DNA of 64,000 bases from Arachis hypogaea (taxonomy: Eukaryota > Streptophyta > Magnoliopsida > Fabales > Fabaceae): NCBI RefSeq assembly GCF_003086295.3, contig NC_092039.1, forward strand, positions 66,545,649 through 66,609,648. The letters run 5' to 3'. This document shows, piece after piece, positions 53,825-64,000 of this stretch (position 1 is its first letter; each line of letters starts with the position of its first letter). The position numbers and the translations under genes are program-made. The notes under the pieces are model-generated. The model searched no databases. It was not told the origin of the DNA and saw only the letters and a program-made list of their open reading frames with translations.

Positions 53825-56169
53825 TGATGCCAAGGTATCTTAGGCTAGTTTCACTAGCATTTTCTGTTAGTTTTAGTTGTTTTATGCATTTTCTTGAGCT
53901 TAAAGTAACCAAGAATGGTTAAATGAACAACAAGCAATGAATCATCCAAACATTATGATTTTGATGCAAATTCCATGAGTTTTTAGTGTTATTACTTGAA
54001 TGCTATGAATGGATGATTTCTCATGAAATTTTGCAAGACTTTGATGCAATCGTTTGGATGATTTCAGGGAAGAAGAGGCTAGGCAAGGAAGCAACAAAAA
54101 TCAATAAAGGAAGTTTAAGAATCAAATGGGACGTTTAAGCTCCAGTTTAAGGTTAAACTGGAGCTTAAACGCCAAAATCATGAGAAGAAAGGAAATGCTA
54201 TAACTGGCGTTTAACCTCCAGTTTGACCTCAAACTGGAAGTTAAACGCCAGAATGAGAAAGGGCACTAAGAAGCATTCCACGTTTAACCTCCAGTTTAAC
54301 CTCAAACTGGAGGTTAAACGCCAGAATGATGATTTGAACCAAGGGAGCATTCCACGTTTAACCTCCAGTTTGACCTCAAACTGGAGGTTAAACGTGTTCG
54401 ACACTTGCTCCTCACCAAGAAGCATTTCCACGTTTAACCTCTAGTTTGACCTCAAACTGGAGGTTAAACGCCAGAAGCAAGAGAGGCACAAGGAGCATTC
54501 CACGTTTAACCTCCAGTTTGACCTCAAACTGGAGGTTAAACGTGTTCGACCATTTTCTGCCTCCAGGGTGTGATTTCTTCATTCTACGTTTAACCTCCAG
54601 TTTGACCTCAAACTGGAGGTTAAACGTGTTCGATGGCTTTTCTCCTCCAGGGTGTTTTCTTCATTTCCAAGTTTAACTTCCAGTTTAACCTCAAACTGGA
54701 GGTTAAACGTGGTCGACCCAAATTGCCTCCAGGGTGTGCTTTCTTCATTTCCAAGTTTAACCTCCAATTTAACCTTAAACTGGAGGTTAAACGTGCTCGA
54801 CAATGCACACCCCTGGGTTGCTTTCTTCCAATTCCACGTTTAAGTTTTAGTTTGACCTTAAACTGAAACTTAAACTTAAACTTAAACACCACCATTTGAA
54901 AAGGTTTCTGGGCCAATTATATTGAAGTTTAAGTTAGCAATTGAGCACAAAGATTAACTTAAACTTATTATGGCATGAAACCCAATTGAATATCATGGTT
55001 TATGGGATTGGGCCTGAAGAATTGATGAGTCTGGAACTTCAAATTGTTGAGTCTTGTGTCATTACTTGTTATCACTAAGTTGCTCAATGAATGTTACAGA
55101 ATTGGATCACAGCCTCATCAAGATTATGGACCATAAGCCTAAAGCAAATGGAAATCAAGGAAAGGCCTCAAAGCCCAAGAAACACAACAGAAGCTCAATT
55201 AAGAAAGTGTATAAATAGGATAGAATTGAAGTTAGTTGGCATCTTTTGACACTTTAGAACTTTTCATATTGTGTAATTGAATTCAGAGCTATGATTCACT
55301 AAACCCCTTTCATTGGGTTAGGGAGCTCTATTGTAATTCAATGAATCAATAATAGTTTTATCTTCTTCTTCAATCTTTTCTCTTGAATTTTTGTTAGAAA
55401 GCTTCTCGATCTAATTCCATTGGGTAGTTGTCTTGGGAAAGAAACTACCCATAATTGGAATCCTTCGGAACCTTGGGAAAGGAATGGAGGATTCATGCTA
55501 GAGAAGCTTTCTCATAGTGAATTGGATTGGGGTTTGGATGGATATTGTGACATGTAATCCTACCAAATTGTGGTTCATGAAACTGTGTGGTATAATCAGT
55601 GATCGAGCTTCATCTCTTTTTATGAACATTTAAACCAAGGGATTGGGAATTTGTTTGTTTTTAGAGAGAATTGGTGAGCCAAGGGATTGGGATCCAATCA
55701 TATAAGATTGCCAAGCAAAATTCAATGAATGCATTGGTTGAGGAAGAGATAAAAATGTTTTGATTCGGAGATCTCAATATCTCCTAACACCCAATGAACT
55801 TCTCTCTCTGATCTATCCTTTTCCATTTACATTCTGCAATTTCAATTTATGCAATCACCCCAATTCCCTTTTAATTTCAGCAATTTAACTTCTCGCACTT
55901 TAATTCTCGCAATTTAAGATTCAGTCATTTCAATTCCTTGCAATTTACATTTCCCGCCAATTTACTTTATGCAATTCACACCCAATTCTTGATTCCGCTC
56001 AACTAATCAAACTTCTAATTCGAATTGCTCATTCAACCAATCCTTGTGGGATTCGACCTCACTCTATTGTGAGTTTTTACTTGACGATAACCGGTGCACT
56101 TGCCGGAAGGAATTTTGCCGTTTGTGCAATTTCACTTAATCATAGCTATACCCAGTTATAGCGCATTCA
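53825..56169 (+). repeat. 5' LTR of element C, complete (about 2345 bp)
   Basis: It starts TGATGCCAAGGTATCTTAGG and ends ATAGCGCATTCA. TATAAATA is at 55210. It is longer than B's LTR mainly because its array holds ten hairpins rather than eight and because of an expanded A/T-rich U5 (55860-55980). Confidence 0.9.
54130..54890. repeat. Array of ten 44-bp hairpins in the C 5' LTR
   Basis: The units begin near 54130, 54207, 54279, 54354, 54430, 54503, 54586, 54670, 54754 and 54836. Those near 54354 and 54503 are perfect 21-bp stems (CACGTTTAACCTCC arms). Others carry single transitions, for example CCTCTAG in one arm near 54437. Some units are mixed, with a CACG left end and a CGCC right end. 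Confidence 0.93.
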
Positions 56170-56175
56170 AGTTTA

Positions 56176-56195
56176 TGGCGCCGTTGCCGGGGATT
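56176..56195 (+). other. Primer-binding site of element C (tRNA-Asp type)
   Basis: TGGCGCCGTTGCCGGGGATT, six bases after the LTR end; identical to the site of E. Confidence 0.9.
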
Positions 56196-56453
56196 GGTTT
56201 TCGATTGACAATTCTCCAATTGGAAGTTAACTAGATTGAGCATTTTTCTTGTTTTGTTAATTTAGTTCAAGTTACTTGTTGAATTTTGACTTCTGCACTC
56301 TGTGATTTGCTTTTTCTTTCTTTATGCCTTTAAATTCAAGCAACTAACTCACTAACCCACTAACTATTTGAATTAATTCCTCACTGCTCTAACCAATACT
56401 CTTCCAGTAACCAAGAGTATTCCACTTGTTTGTTACTTGTGGTGTGTTCTTGT

Positions 56454-59400
56454 ATGACAGGTAGGAGAGGAGAGGCATCAACTCCTCCATATACCGAACC
56501 AGAGAGGACCCTTCATAGACTTAGAAGGGAGGCAAGAAGGAAGAGGGTACTGGGAGAAGAAGAATCTGAAGGAGAATCTGAGGACAACTTTGAGGAAGCT
56601 TTAGATCTCAACATGGATAGAGAATTTCACAACCATGAGAGGGATGATGGAAACAATGCCATTCCTGAGAGGAGGGTTCTTGGTTCATACATAAACCCAA
56701 CCTCTGGGAATTGTGGTAGTAGCATTCAGAAACCACCCATTCAGGCCAACAATTTTGAACTCAAACCACAGCTAATATCATTGGTGGAAGACCATTGTTC
56801 GTTTGGTGGGAGTGCCAATGAAGACCCAAACCAACATCTCACTAAATTCCTGAGAATTTGCGACACTGTGAAGTCCAATGGAGTCCAGGAAGATGCCTAT
56901 AAACTGCTCTTGTTCCCATTTTCACTGAGGGACAAAGCAGCTAAGTGGTTAGAATCATTCCCAAGGGATAGCCTAACAACCTGGGATGAAGTGGAAAGCA
57001 AGTTCCTGGCACGTTTCTACCCACCAGAAAGGGTCAATAGGCTTCGATCTGAGGTTCAAACTTTTAGACAAAAAGATGGTGAAACGCTCTACGAAGCATG
57101 GGAGAGGTTCAAAGAATTGACAAGGAAATGCCCACCTGACATGTTCCCTGATTGGGTGCAATTACACATCTTCTATGATGGACTTTCTTATGAATCAAGG
57201 AAGGCTGTAGACCATTCATCAGAAGGCTCATTGAACAGGAAAAAGACTGTGGAAGAAGCCATTGAAGTGATTGAGACAGTGGCTGAGAATGAGTACTACT
57301 ATGCTTCAGAGAGGCACAACACTAAGGGAGTCATGGAGCTGAACCATGTTGATACAATTCTGGCCCAAAACAAGGTGTTTACCCAGCAACTAGCAGAGCT
57401 CACCAGGAAATTAGGAACAAGTCAAGTGGCTGCAATACACACACAAGATCAAGAGGAAACAAGCATTGAAGGAGGTGATTGGAAAGAGGCCAATTATGTG
57501 GGAAACCAATAAAGGCAATCATATGATCCACACTCCAACACTTACAACCTAGGATGGAAAAACCACCCAAACTTTGGGTGGGGAAACCAGCAAACCCAAC
57601 CACAAAACCACAAACCTTACAACCACAACCAACACAACAATTCCACATACCAAAACTCCAACCAAAGATCATACCAAGCCACACAAAACACTTACTCCCA
57701 ACCACCATATCATGGCCAAAATAACCAACCTGCCCAATCCAATCTGAACCAACAATTTCAAGACCAATTAAACAGGATAGAAAGAATGCTTACAACCATG
57801 GGTCAAGACATAATCGAATTGAAAGCCTTTAAGGAAGAAGTAAATTCCAACTTGCAAAACCAAGGAGCTGCCATCCAGAAGCTAGAAAATCAAATTGTGT
57901 ATTTGTCTAAGCAAACCCCTGGGCCAAGCGTTTCTCATGCTGCCAAGGCTATTGCAAGGGAAGAATGTAAGGCCATAACCTTCAGAAGTGGAACGAAGCT
58001 AAAGGAGATCTCAAAGGAAACCACAGAGGATAAAGCAAAGGAGAATGTGAGAGATAAGGAACAGGGACAATCTTCTACACCTTCTGCAACAAAAGAAAAA
58101 GAAAAAGAGGTCCTGAAGCCTTATATTCCCAAAGCACCATATCCTCAACGTTTGATGAAAAGAGAAAAGGACGGCCAATTCTCCAGATTCTTGGAGATTT
58201 TCAAGAAGCTTCAAATCAACATTCCCTTTGCTGAGGCAATAGAGCAAATGCCACTCTATGAAAAATTCTTGAAGGAATTAATGACCAAGAAGAGAAGCTG
58301 GAGGAATGAGGAAACTGTGTTGTTAACTGAAGAATGCAGTGCCATCATTCAACACAAATTGCCTCAGAAATTGAAGGATCCAGGCAGTTTCCAAATCCCC
58401 TGCATCATAGGAGAAGTCATGGTGGAGAAGGCCTTGTGTGACTTAGGGGCCAGTATCAATTTGATGTCTCTAACCATGATGAGAATAATGAAGATTGAAG
58501 AGGCCAAACCAACAAGAATGGCCCTCCAATTGGCAGATCGAACTTTTAAATTCCCTCATGGAATAGTTGAGGATTTGTTGGTGAAAGTGGGAGATTTTAT
58601 ATTCCCTGCCGATTTTGTGGTGTTAGATATGGAGGAAGAAGCCAAAGCTTCGATAATCCTGGGAAGACCCTTCCTGGCTACTGCTGGAGCCATCATAGAT
58701 GTCCAAAAGGGTGAACTCACTCTTAGACTACATGATGAGAAATTGGTGTATAACGTATTCAAGGCAATGAGCTATCCATCAGAATCACTAAAGGAATGCA
58801 TGAGGGTGGACGTAGTGGACATTGCAATACAAGAAACCTTTGAGGAAACAACAAAGGAAGTGGCAGAGGAGGAGTTCACCAATGATATGGAAGTTAGTGA
58901 CATCAAGGCTGCTGAAACAACCATGCCAAGCATGCCAGGAAGAGTGAAAGAAGAGAAGGAAGCACCAAAACATGAGCTCAAAGCATTGCCCCCTAATCTC
59001 AAGTATGCATACTTGGGTAGTGATGAGAGCTATCCTGTTATCATTAGCTCTACCCTGAGCCAAGAACAGGAAGAAGAATTGATCAAGGTGCTACAAACTC
59101 ATCAAGATGCCATTGGATGGACCCTAGCTGATTTAAAGGGGATAAGTTCGTCCATATGCATGCACAAAATCTTGTTAGAAGAGGATGCTAGACCTTCCAT
59201 TCAAGCTCAGAGAAGATTGAATCTCGTCATGAAAGAAGTGGTACAAAAGGAGGTCATGAAGTTATGGCAGGCAGGGGTAATATACCCAATTTCTGATAGC
59301 CCATGGGTTAGTCCCATCCATGTAGTTCCCGAGAAAGGTGGGATAACTGTGGTGCCAAATGAGAGGAACGAACTCATACCCACAAGAACTGTCACTGGGT

Positions 59401-61858
59401 GGAGGATGTGCATAGACTACAGGAAGCTCAATGAAGCCACCAGAAAAGATCATTTTCCACTCCCATTCATGGATCAGATGCTTGAAAGGCTTGCAGGACA
59501 TGCTTATTATTGCTTTCTGGATGGATACTCAGGCTATAATCAGATAGTAGTTGATCCAAGAGATCAAGAGAAAACATCATTTGTTTGTCCATATGGAGTT
59601 TTTGCGTATAGACGCATGCCCTTTGGATTGTGCAATGCACCTGCAACTTTCCAAAGGTGCATGCTGTCCATCTTTTCGGACATGATCGAAAAGTTTATTG
59701 AAGTTTTCATGGATGATTTTTCTGTGTTTGGAAATTCTTTTCCTAGCTGCCTACACCACCTTGCCTTGGTACTTAAGAGATGCCAAGAGACCAACCTAGT
59801 ATTAAACTGGGAAAAGTGTCATTTCATGGTCACAGAAGGAATAGTCCTTGGCCATAAAGTGTCTAATAGAGGCATTGAGGTGGACAAAGCTAAGGTGGAA
59901 CTCATTGCAAAACTACCTCCACCAAGTAATATCAAGGCAGTTAGGAGTTTTTTGGGACACGCTGGCTTTTACAGAAGGTTTATTAGAGACTTTTCTACAA
60001 TAGCCAAACCTTTGAGTAACTTGCTTGTCTCTGATACACCTTTTGTATTTGATAAAAATTGCATGCTAGCCTATGAACTTTTGAAGCAAAAACTTTCCTC
60101 TGCACCTATTATTGCCCCACCTGATTGGAACTTACCTTTTGAACTGATGTGTGATGCATCAGACCTTGCTATTGGGGCAGTGTTAGGACAAAGGAAAGAC
60201 AATTTGGTACATGTGATTTATTATGCCAGTAAGGTCTTGAATGATAACCAAAGGAATTACACAACCACTGAAAAAGAACTCTTGGCAATAGTCTTTGCAT
60301 TTGACAAATTTAGATCATATCTCATTGGGTCTAAAGTCATTGTTTTCACTGATCATTCAGCTTTAAAATACTTACTTGCTAAACAAGAATCCAAACCAAG
60401 ACTTATTAGATGGGTTCTTTTGTTGCAGGAATTTGACATTGAAATCAAAGACAAGAAGGGTGTAGAGAACAAGGTGGCAGACCATTTATCAAGGATACCA
60501 TGTGAAGAAGGAAGCACACAAAGCACACATATAAATGAATGCTTTCCTGATGAACAACTCATGGTAATTCACAAAGCACCCTGGTTTGCAGACATAGCAA
60601 ACTTCAAGGCCACTGGGAGTTTGCCGTTGGAATTTAACAAGCATCAAAGGAAGAAATTGGTAAATGATGCCAAATACTTCATCTGGGACGAACCATACTT
60701 GTTCAAAAATGTTTAGATGGCATACTCAGAAGGTGCATATCAGAGGAAGAAGGAAGGGAAGTCTTATGGGATTGCCATGGATCCACTTATGGAGGACATT
60801 TTGCAGGAGAAAGGACAGCAGCTAAGGTGTTACAGTGTGGATTTTATTGGCCCACTATCTTCAAAGATGCAAAGGAACTAGTGAAGCACTGCCATGAATG
60901 CCAGAAAGCAGGGAACCTGCCAAGAAGAAATGAAATGCCACAACAATTCATTCTGGAACTTGAATTGTTTGATGTATGGGGGATAGATTTCATGGGACCC
61001 TTTCCCACCTCATACTCAAATAATTACATTCTTGTGGCAGTAGACTATGTCTCCAAATGGGTTGAAGCAATAGCAACTCCAACTAATGATAATAAGGTAG
61101 TCATGAACTTCCTCAGAAAACACATTTTTTGCCGTTTTGGGGTTCCAAGAGCAATCATCAGTGATGGAGGAAGCCACTTCTGCAACAAACCATTAGAGGC
61201 ATTGCTTCTAAAATATGGAGTCAAACACAAGGTAGCCACACCATACCATCCACAGACAAGTGGTCAAGCCGAAATATCTAATAGGGAACTCAAAAGAATC
61301 CTGGAAAAGACTGTGGGAACTTCAAGGAAGGACTGGTCGATTAAGCTAGATGACGCTCTTTGGGCATATAGGACAGCGTTCAAAACACCAATTGGAATGT
61401 CTCCTTACCAACTAGTATATGGGAAAGCTTGCCATTTGCCACTGGAGTTGGAACACAAGGCATTCTGGGCCTTGAAACTCTTGAACTTGGACAGCAAAGC
61501 TGCTGGAGAAAGAAGGATGTTGCAAATTCAAGAGCTGGAAGAATTCAGAGCTGAAGCTTATGAGAATGCCAAAATTTACAAAGAAAGAGCAAAGAAGAAA
61601 CATGACAGCAACATAGCCCCAAGGAAATTTAAAGAGGGACAAAAAGTATTGCTCTACAATTCTAGGCTGAAGCTATTTCCAGGGAAGCTAAAATCAAGGT
61701 GGTCTGGACCATTCCTTGTCACCAAAGTCTCCCAATATGGACAAGTAGAAATCATGGAAGAAAAGTCACAACGAACCTTCACTGTGAATGGTCAAAGACT
61801 CAAACATTACTTGGGAGATGTGGAGGAGAAGGACAAGGTTAAATATCACCTCAACTGA
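56454..61858 (+). pseudogene. gag-pol: Gag-pol of element C, one in-frame stop and one frameshift
   Basis: It is colinear with 11000-16402 and starts at the equivalent ATG (MTGRRGEAS). A TAA, added as three extra bases after GGAAACCAA, stops the frame at 57510-57512 in the Gln/Asn-rich gag linker; the same frame then continues. Loss of one A from an A-run near 60707 shifts the frame between RNase H and integrase and gives a stop at 60716. Integrase resumes at about 60720 and ends at 61858. Catalytic motifs ([20 protein letters not shown], the integrase DDE core) remain recognisable, so the breaks are recent. Confidence 0.93.
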
Positions 61859-63492
61859 GGAAGCTGACCGTCAAGCTAATGACGTTAAAGAAGCGCTTGT
61901 TGGGAGGCAACCCAACCTGAGGTAACATTCCTTTGCTATTACTTTTATTTGTTTTAATAAAAAGGTGAAGTAGTTTCTGTGCATTGCAAGGAATTAAGTT
62001 TGGTGTTTCACACCAAACAATGAATTTGTGGATCAATAATTCAAAGGGAATGTGTGACTATAAGTTTGGTGTTTCACCATATAGATCACTTGAACACAAC
62101 AACCTTTGAATTATATGAAAGGAACAACCAATTCTAAGCAATCACAGAAATGCTTAAAATCCTTAGCAGCAACTTCATTCCAAGGAGAATTCAAGGATTC
62201 AAAGAGCAGAAGAGTAAGTAAGAAACTAAGTTTGGTGTTTGCACACCAATTTAAGACTAAGACACTTGCCCATACATAGTTAAGCTAACCACTCAAGTGC
62301 TTGAGAAGCAAGCAACTTCATCACTCTTTGCAGGAAAGGAAACAAGGATCTTAGAAAGAACATGAAACAACAACTAGGAGAAGAAGGAGAAATCAACTTG
62401 TTTCCTGGCAACAAAGAGAAAACAAGAAATTTCACAAGGTGGTGTTGTTCCTTGATCATTCTTTAAAGGGCAAACAAAAGCATGCTTGTTCTGGTTTAAA
62501 TTGTAATTGTTAAATCTTTCTGGAATGTGAAGTCTTTAGTATGATTGTCTGTTTATTGCTTTAAATAAAGTGAATGCCTAGATGTTTTATATAACTTCAT
62601 CTTCTTAAACAAATGCTTGCCATGCTTGTTCTGTTTTCAAAAATAAAAGAAAAGTTTGAAAGAAAGTAACTTGGCTCAATTAGTGACAAATCAAGTAGAA
62701 TTAAGTGGTGGTATGCATGCTTGATTGTTTAGTTAGCTCACTGGAAATTGAGTGTAGAATTATCATTTTTGTGTAGAAGTTGAATACTGTCTATGGATCT
62801 TGATGAATAAATGTCTTTGGCCATGAGAAAGAAAGAAATAGAAGAAGAAAAAGCCACTGAAAAGGGCAACCAAAAAGCAAAAAAAATTGAGAAAAATAAG
62901 CTAGGCATCAATGGTTTGAACTTCTGAGACATATGCCTGTGGTGTTTATGTACTAGGATCTGCTTGGATGAATAGGTTCTGTGGAGTGTTTCAACACTTG
63001 GTAACTTGGGTTAACTAACCCGGGATTATCAACCAAAAGTCCATTATCAAGAGCAACCTAGCTACAAAACATTTAGTTACACAAAGAGGTGCTGGGCACC
63101 AATGTCTCAAGAAGAAATGTGAACTAAAATGCCTGTAGTGGATATGTGTAGGGCACTAATAAGAAAAAGAAAATGCCAAAGGCTTGTGCAACACATGACA
63201 CTGAGCAAACAAGGAGCAAAGAGCTCTAAGAAAAAGAAAAACAAAGAAAGGAAAAAGTGCCAAAGACATAGAAGAACAAGAGGCCATAGCAGTGTTTGAT
63301 GGATGCAATGAAAAAGTGATAATCTTACCTGATCAAAATGAAAAAGTGATGCTGCAACTTTCTGCATAAAACCCTTCTGATGAACTTCAAGTGCTTGCTA
63401 ATATAGCCAATGTAATTGCTTTTTGTTTCATACTTTCTTCTCAAATAACTCAGGACTTGCTTAGGGACAAGCAAGTATTAAGTTTGGTGTTG
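61859..63492 (+). other. 3' noncoding region of element C
   Basis: It holds the same plan as 16403-18045: conserved hairpin (61893-61915), TAAGTTTGGTGT at 61995, 62061, 62227 and 63479, and hairpin CTTGCTTAGGGACAAGCAAG (63456-63475). The second 12-mer is intact here where B has the variant AATTTTGGTGTT. No gene is seen. Confidence 0.85.
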
Positions 63493-64000
63493 TGATGCCA
63501 AGGCATCTTAGGCTAGTTTCACTAGCATTTTCTGTTAGTTTTAGTTGTTTTATGCATTTTCTTGAGCTTAAAGTAACCAAGAATGGTTAAATGAACAACA
63601 AGCAATGAATCATCCAAACATTATGATTTTGATGCAAATTCCATGAGTTTTTAGTGTTATTACTTGAATGCTATGAATGGATGATTTCTCATGAAATTTT
63701 GCAAGACTTTGATGCAATCGTTTGGATGATTTCAGGGAAGAAGAGGCTAGGCAAGGAAGCAACAAAAATCAATAAAGGAAGTTTAAGAATCAAATGGGAC
63801 GTTTAAGAATCAATAAAGGTTAAACTGGAGCTTAAACGCCAAAATCATGAGAAGAAAGGAAATGCTATAACTGGCATTTAACCTCCAGTTTGACCTCAAA
63901 CTGGAAGTTAAACGCCAGAATGAGAAAGGGCACTAAGAAGCATTCCACGTTTAACCTCCAGTTTAACCTCAAACTGGAGGTTAAACGCCAGAATGATGAT
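63493..64000 (+). repeat. 3' LTR of element C, first 508 bp
   Basis: It starts TGATGCCAAGGCATCTTAGG and is nearly identical to 53825-54330. The exceptions are a replaced left arm in the first hairpin (63804-63825) and a G-to-A change in the second (GGCATTTAACC). It continues past the window. Confidence 0.93.

Larger units (their letters stand above)
53825..64000 (+). mobile_element. Element C: second copy of the B family, cut by the window end
   Basis: It has the same LTR start, gag-pol, 3' region and motifs as B, with scattered substitutions. The 3' LTR begins at 63493 and runs off the window, so the target duplication cannot be checked. The primer-binding site is intact, but the coding frame is broken twice. 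It inserted in D's 3' LTR. Confidence 0.93.

Noticed and set aside
1..64000. Host gene or tRNA gene hidden between elements
   Set aside because: Every junction I could place is element-to-element with target duplications or conserved ends; primer-binding sites resemble tRNA ends but no full tRNA cloverleaf is seen.

Overview
This window looks like intergenic plant DNA made almost entirely of nested LTR retrotransposons of the Ty3/gypsy superfamily. I see no host gene, rRNA or tRNA gene. The likely source is peanut or another Arachis species. The TGATGAGCGGATAATTTATA-type LTR ends and the abundant GGCGTTTAACGCC-type palindromes match my memory of the peanut FIDEL/Feral group, but I could not check this against a database.

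Layout: the base layer is element D (+ strand), an old gag-only Athila-like element at 49172-53824. Element Tat2 (- strand; 46833-49171 visible) sits in D's 5' LTR. Element Tat1 (- strand) sits in the protease region of Tat2 and is split into pieces at 7965-8638, 20218-20262, 29566-30639 and 42168-46832. Three complete elements interrupt Tat1: B (8639-20212, TSD gaagt), F (20263-29560, TSD gtcac) and E (30640-42162, - strand, TSD tttgt). The 3' half of a Tekay-like chromovirus (2237-7964) interrupts Tat1's RNase H, and the 3' end of a FIDEL-like element A (1-2236) interrupts the Tekay RNase H. On the right, element C (53825 to past 64000), of the same family as B, interrupts D's 3' LTR.

Coding capacity: B has an uninterrupted gag-pol ORF (11000-16402), but an 84-bp deletion removed its LTR end and primer-binding site. 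E has an open gag-pol ORF, an extra coiled-coil ORF in the env position, a perfect primer-binding site and nearly identical LTRs, but it lacks 16 residues of a conserved segment just before the RT domain. F has gag and protease only. C has one in-frame stop and one frameshift. So proteins and usable RNA templates are divided among different copies, and trans-complementation is a natural hypothesis.

The most unusual signals are outside the usual gene list: (1) arrays of 44-bp near-perfect hairpins in the B and C LTRs whose arms vary in a compensatory way; (2) a 12-mer, TAAGTTTGGTGT, present 21 times and always in the sense strand of its element; (3) a hairpin after pol, shared by five elements, with a compensatory base change; (4) a TTGCTTG-GGGA-CAAGCAA hairpin before 3' LTRs and before the extra ORF; (5) noncoding motifs reused in frame as polyprotein linkers; (6) a Tat LTR with arms inverted relative to each other and a degraded gene between them.
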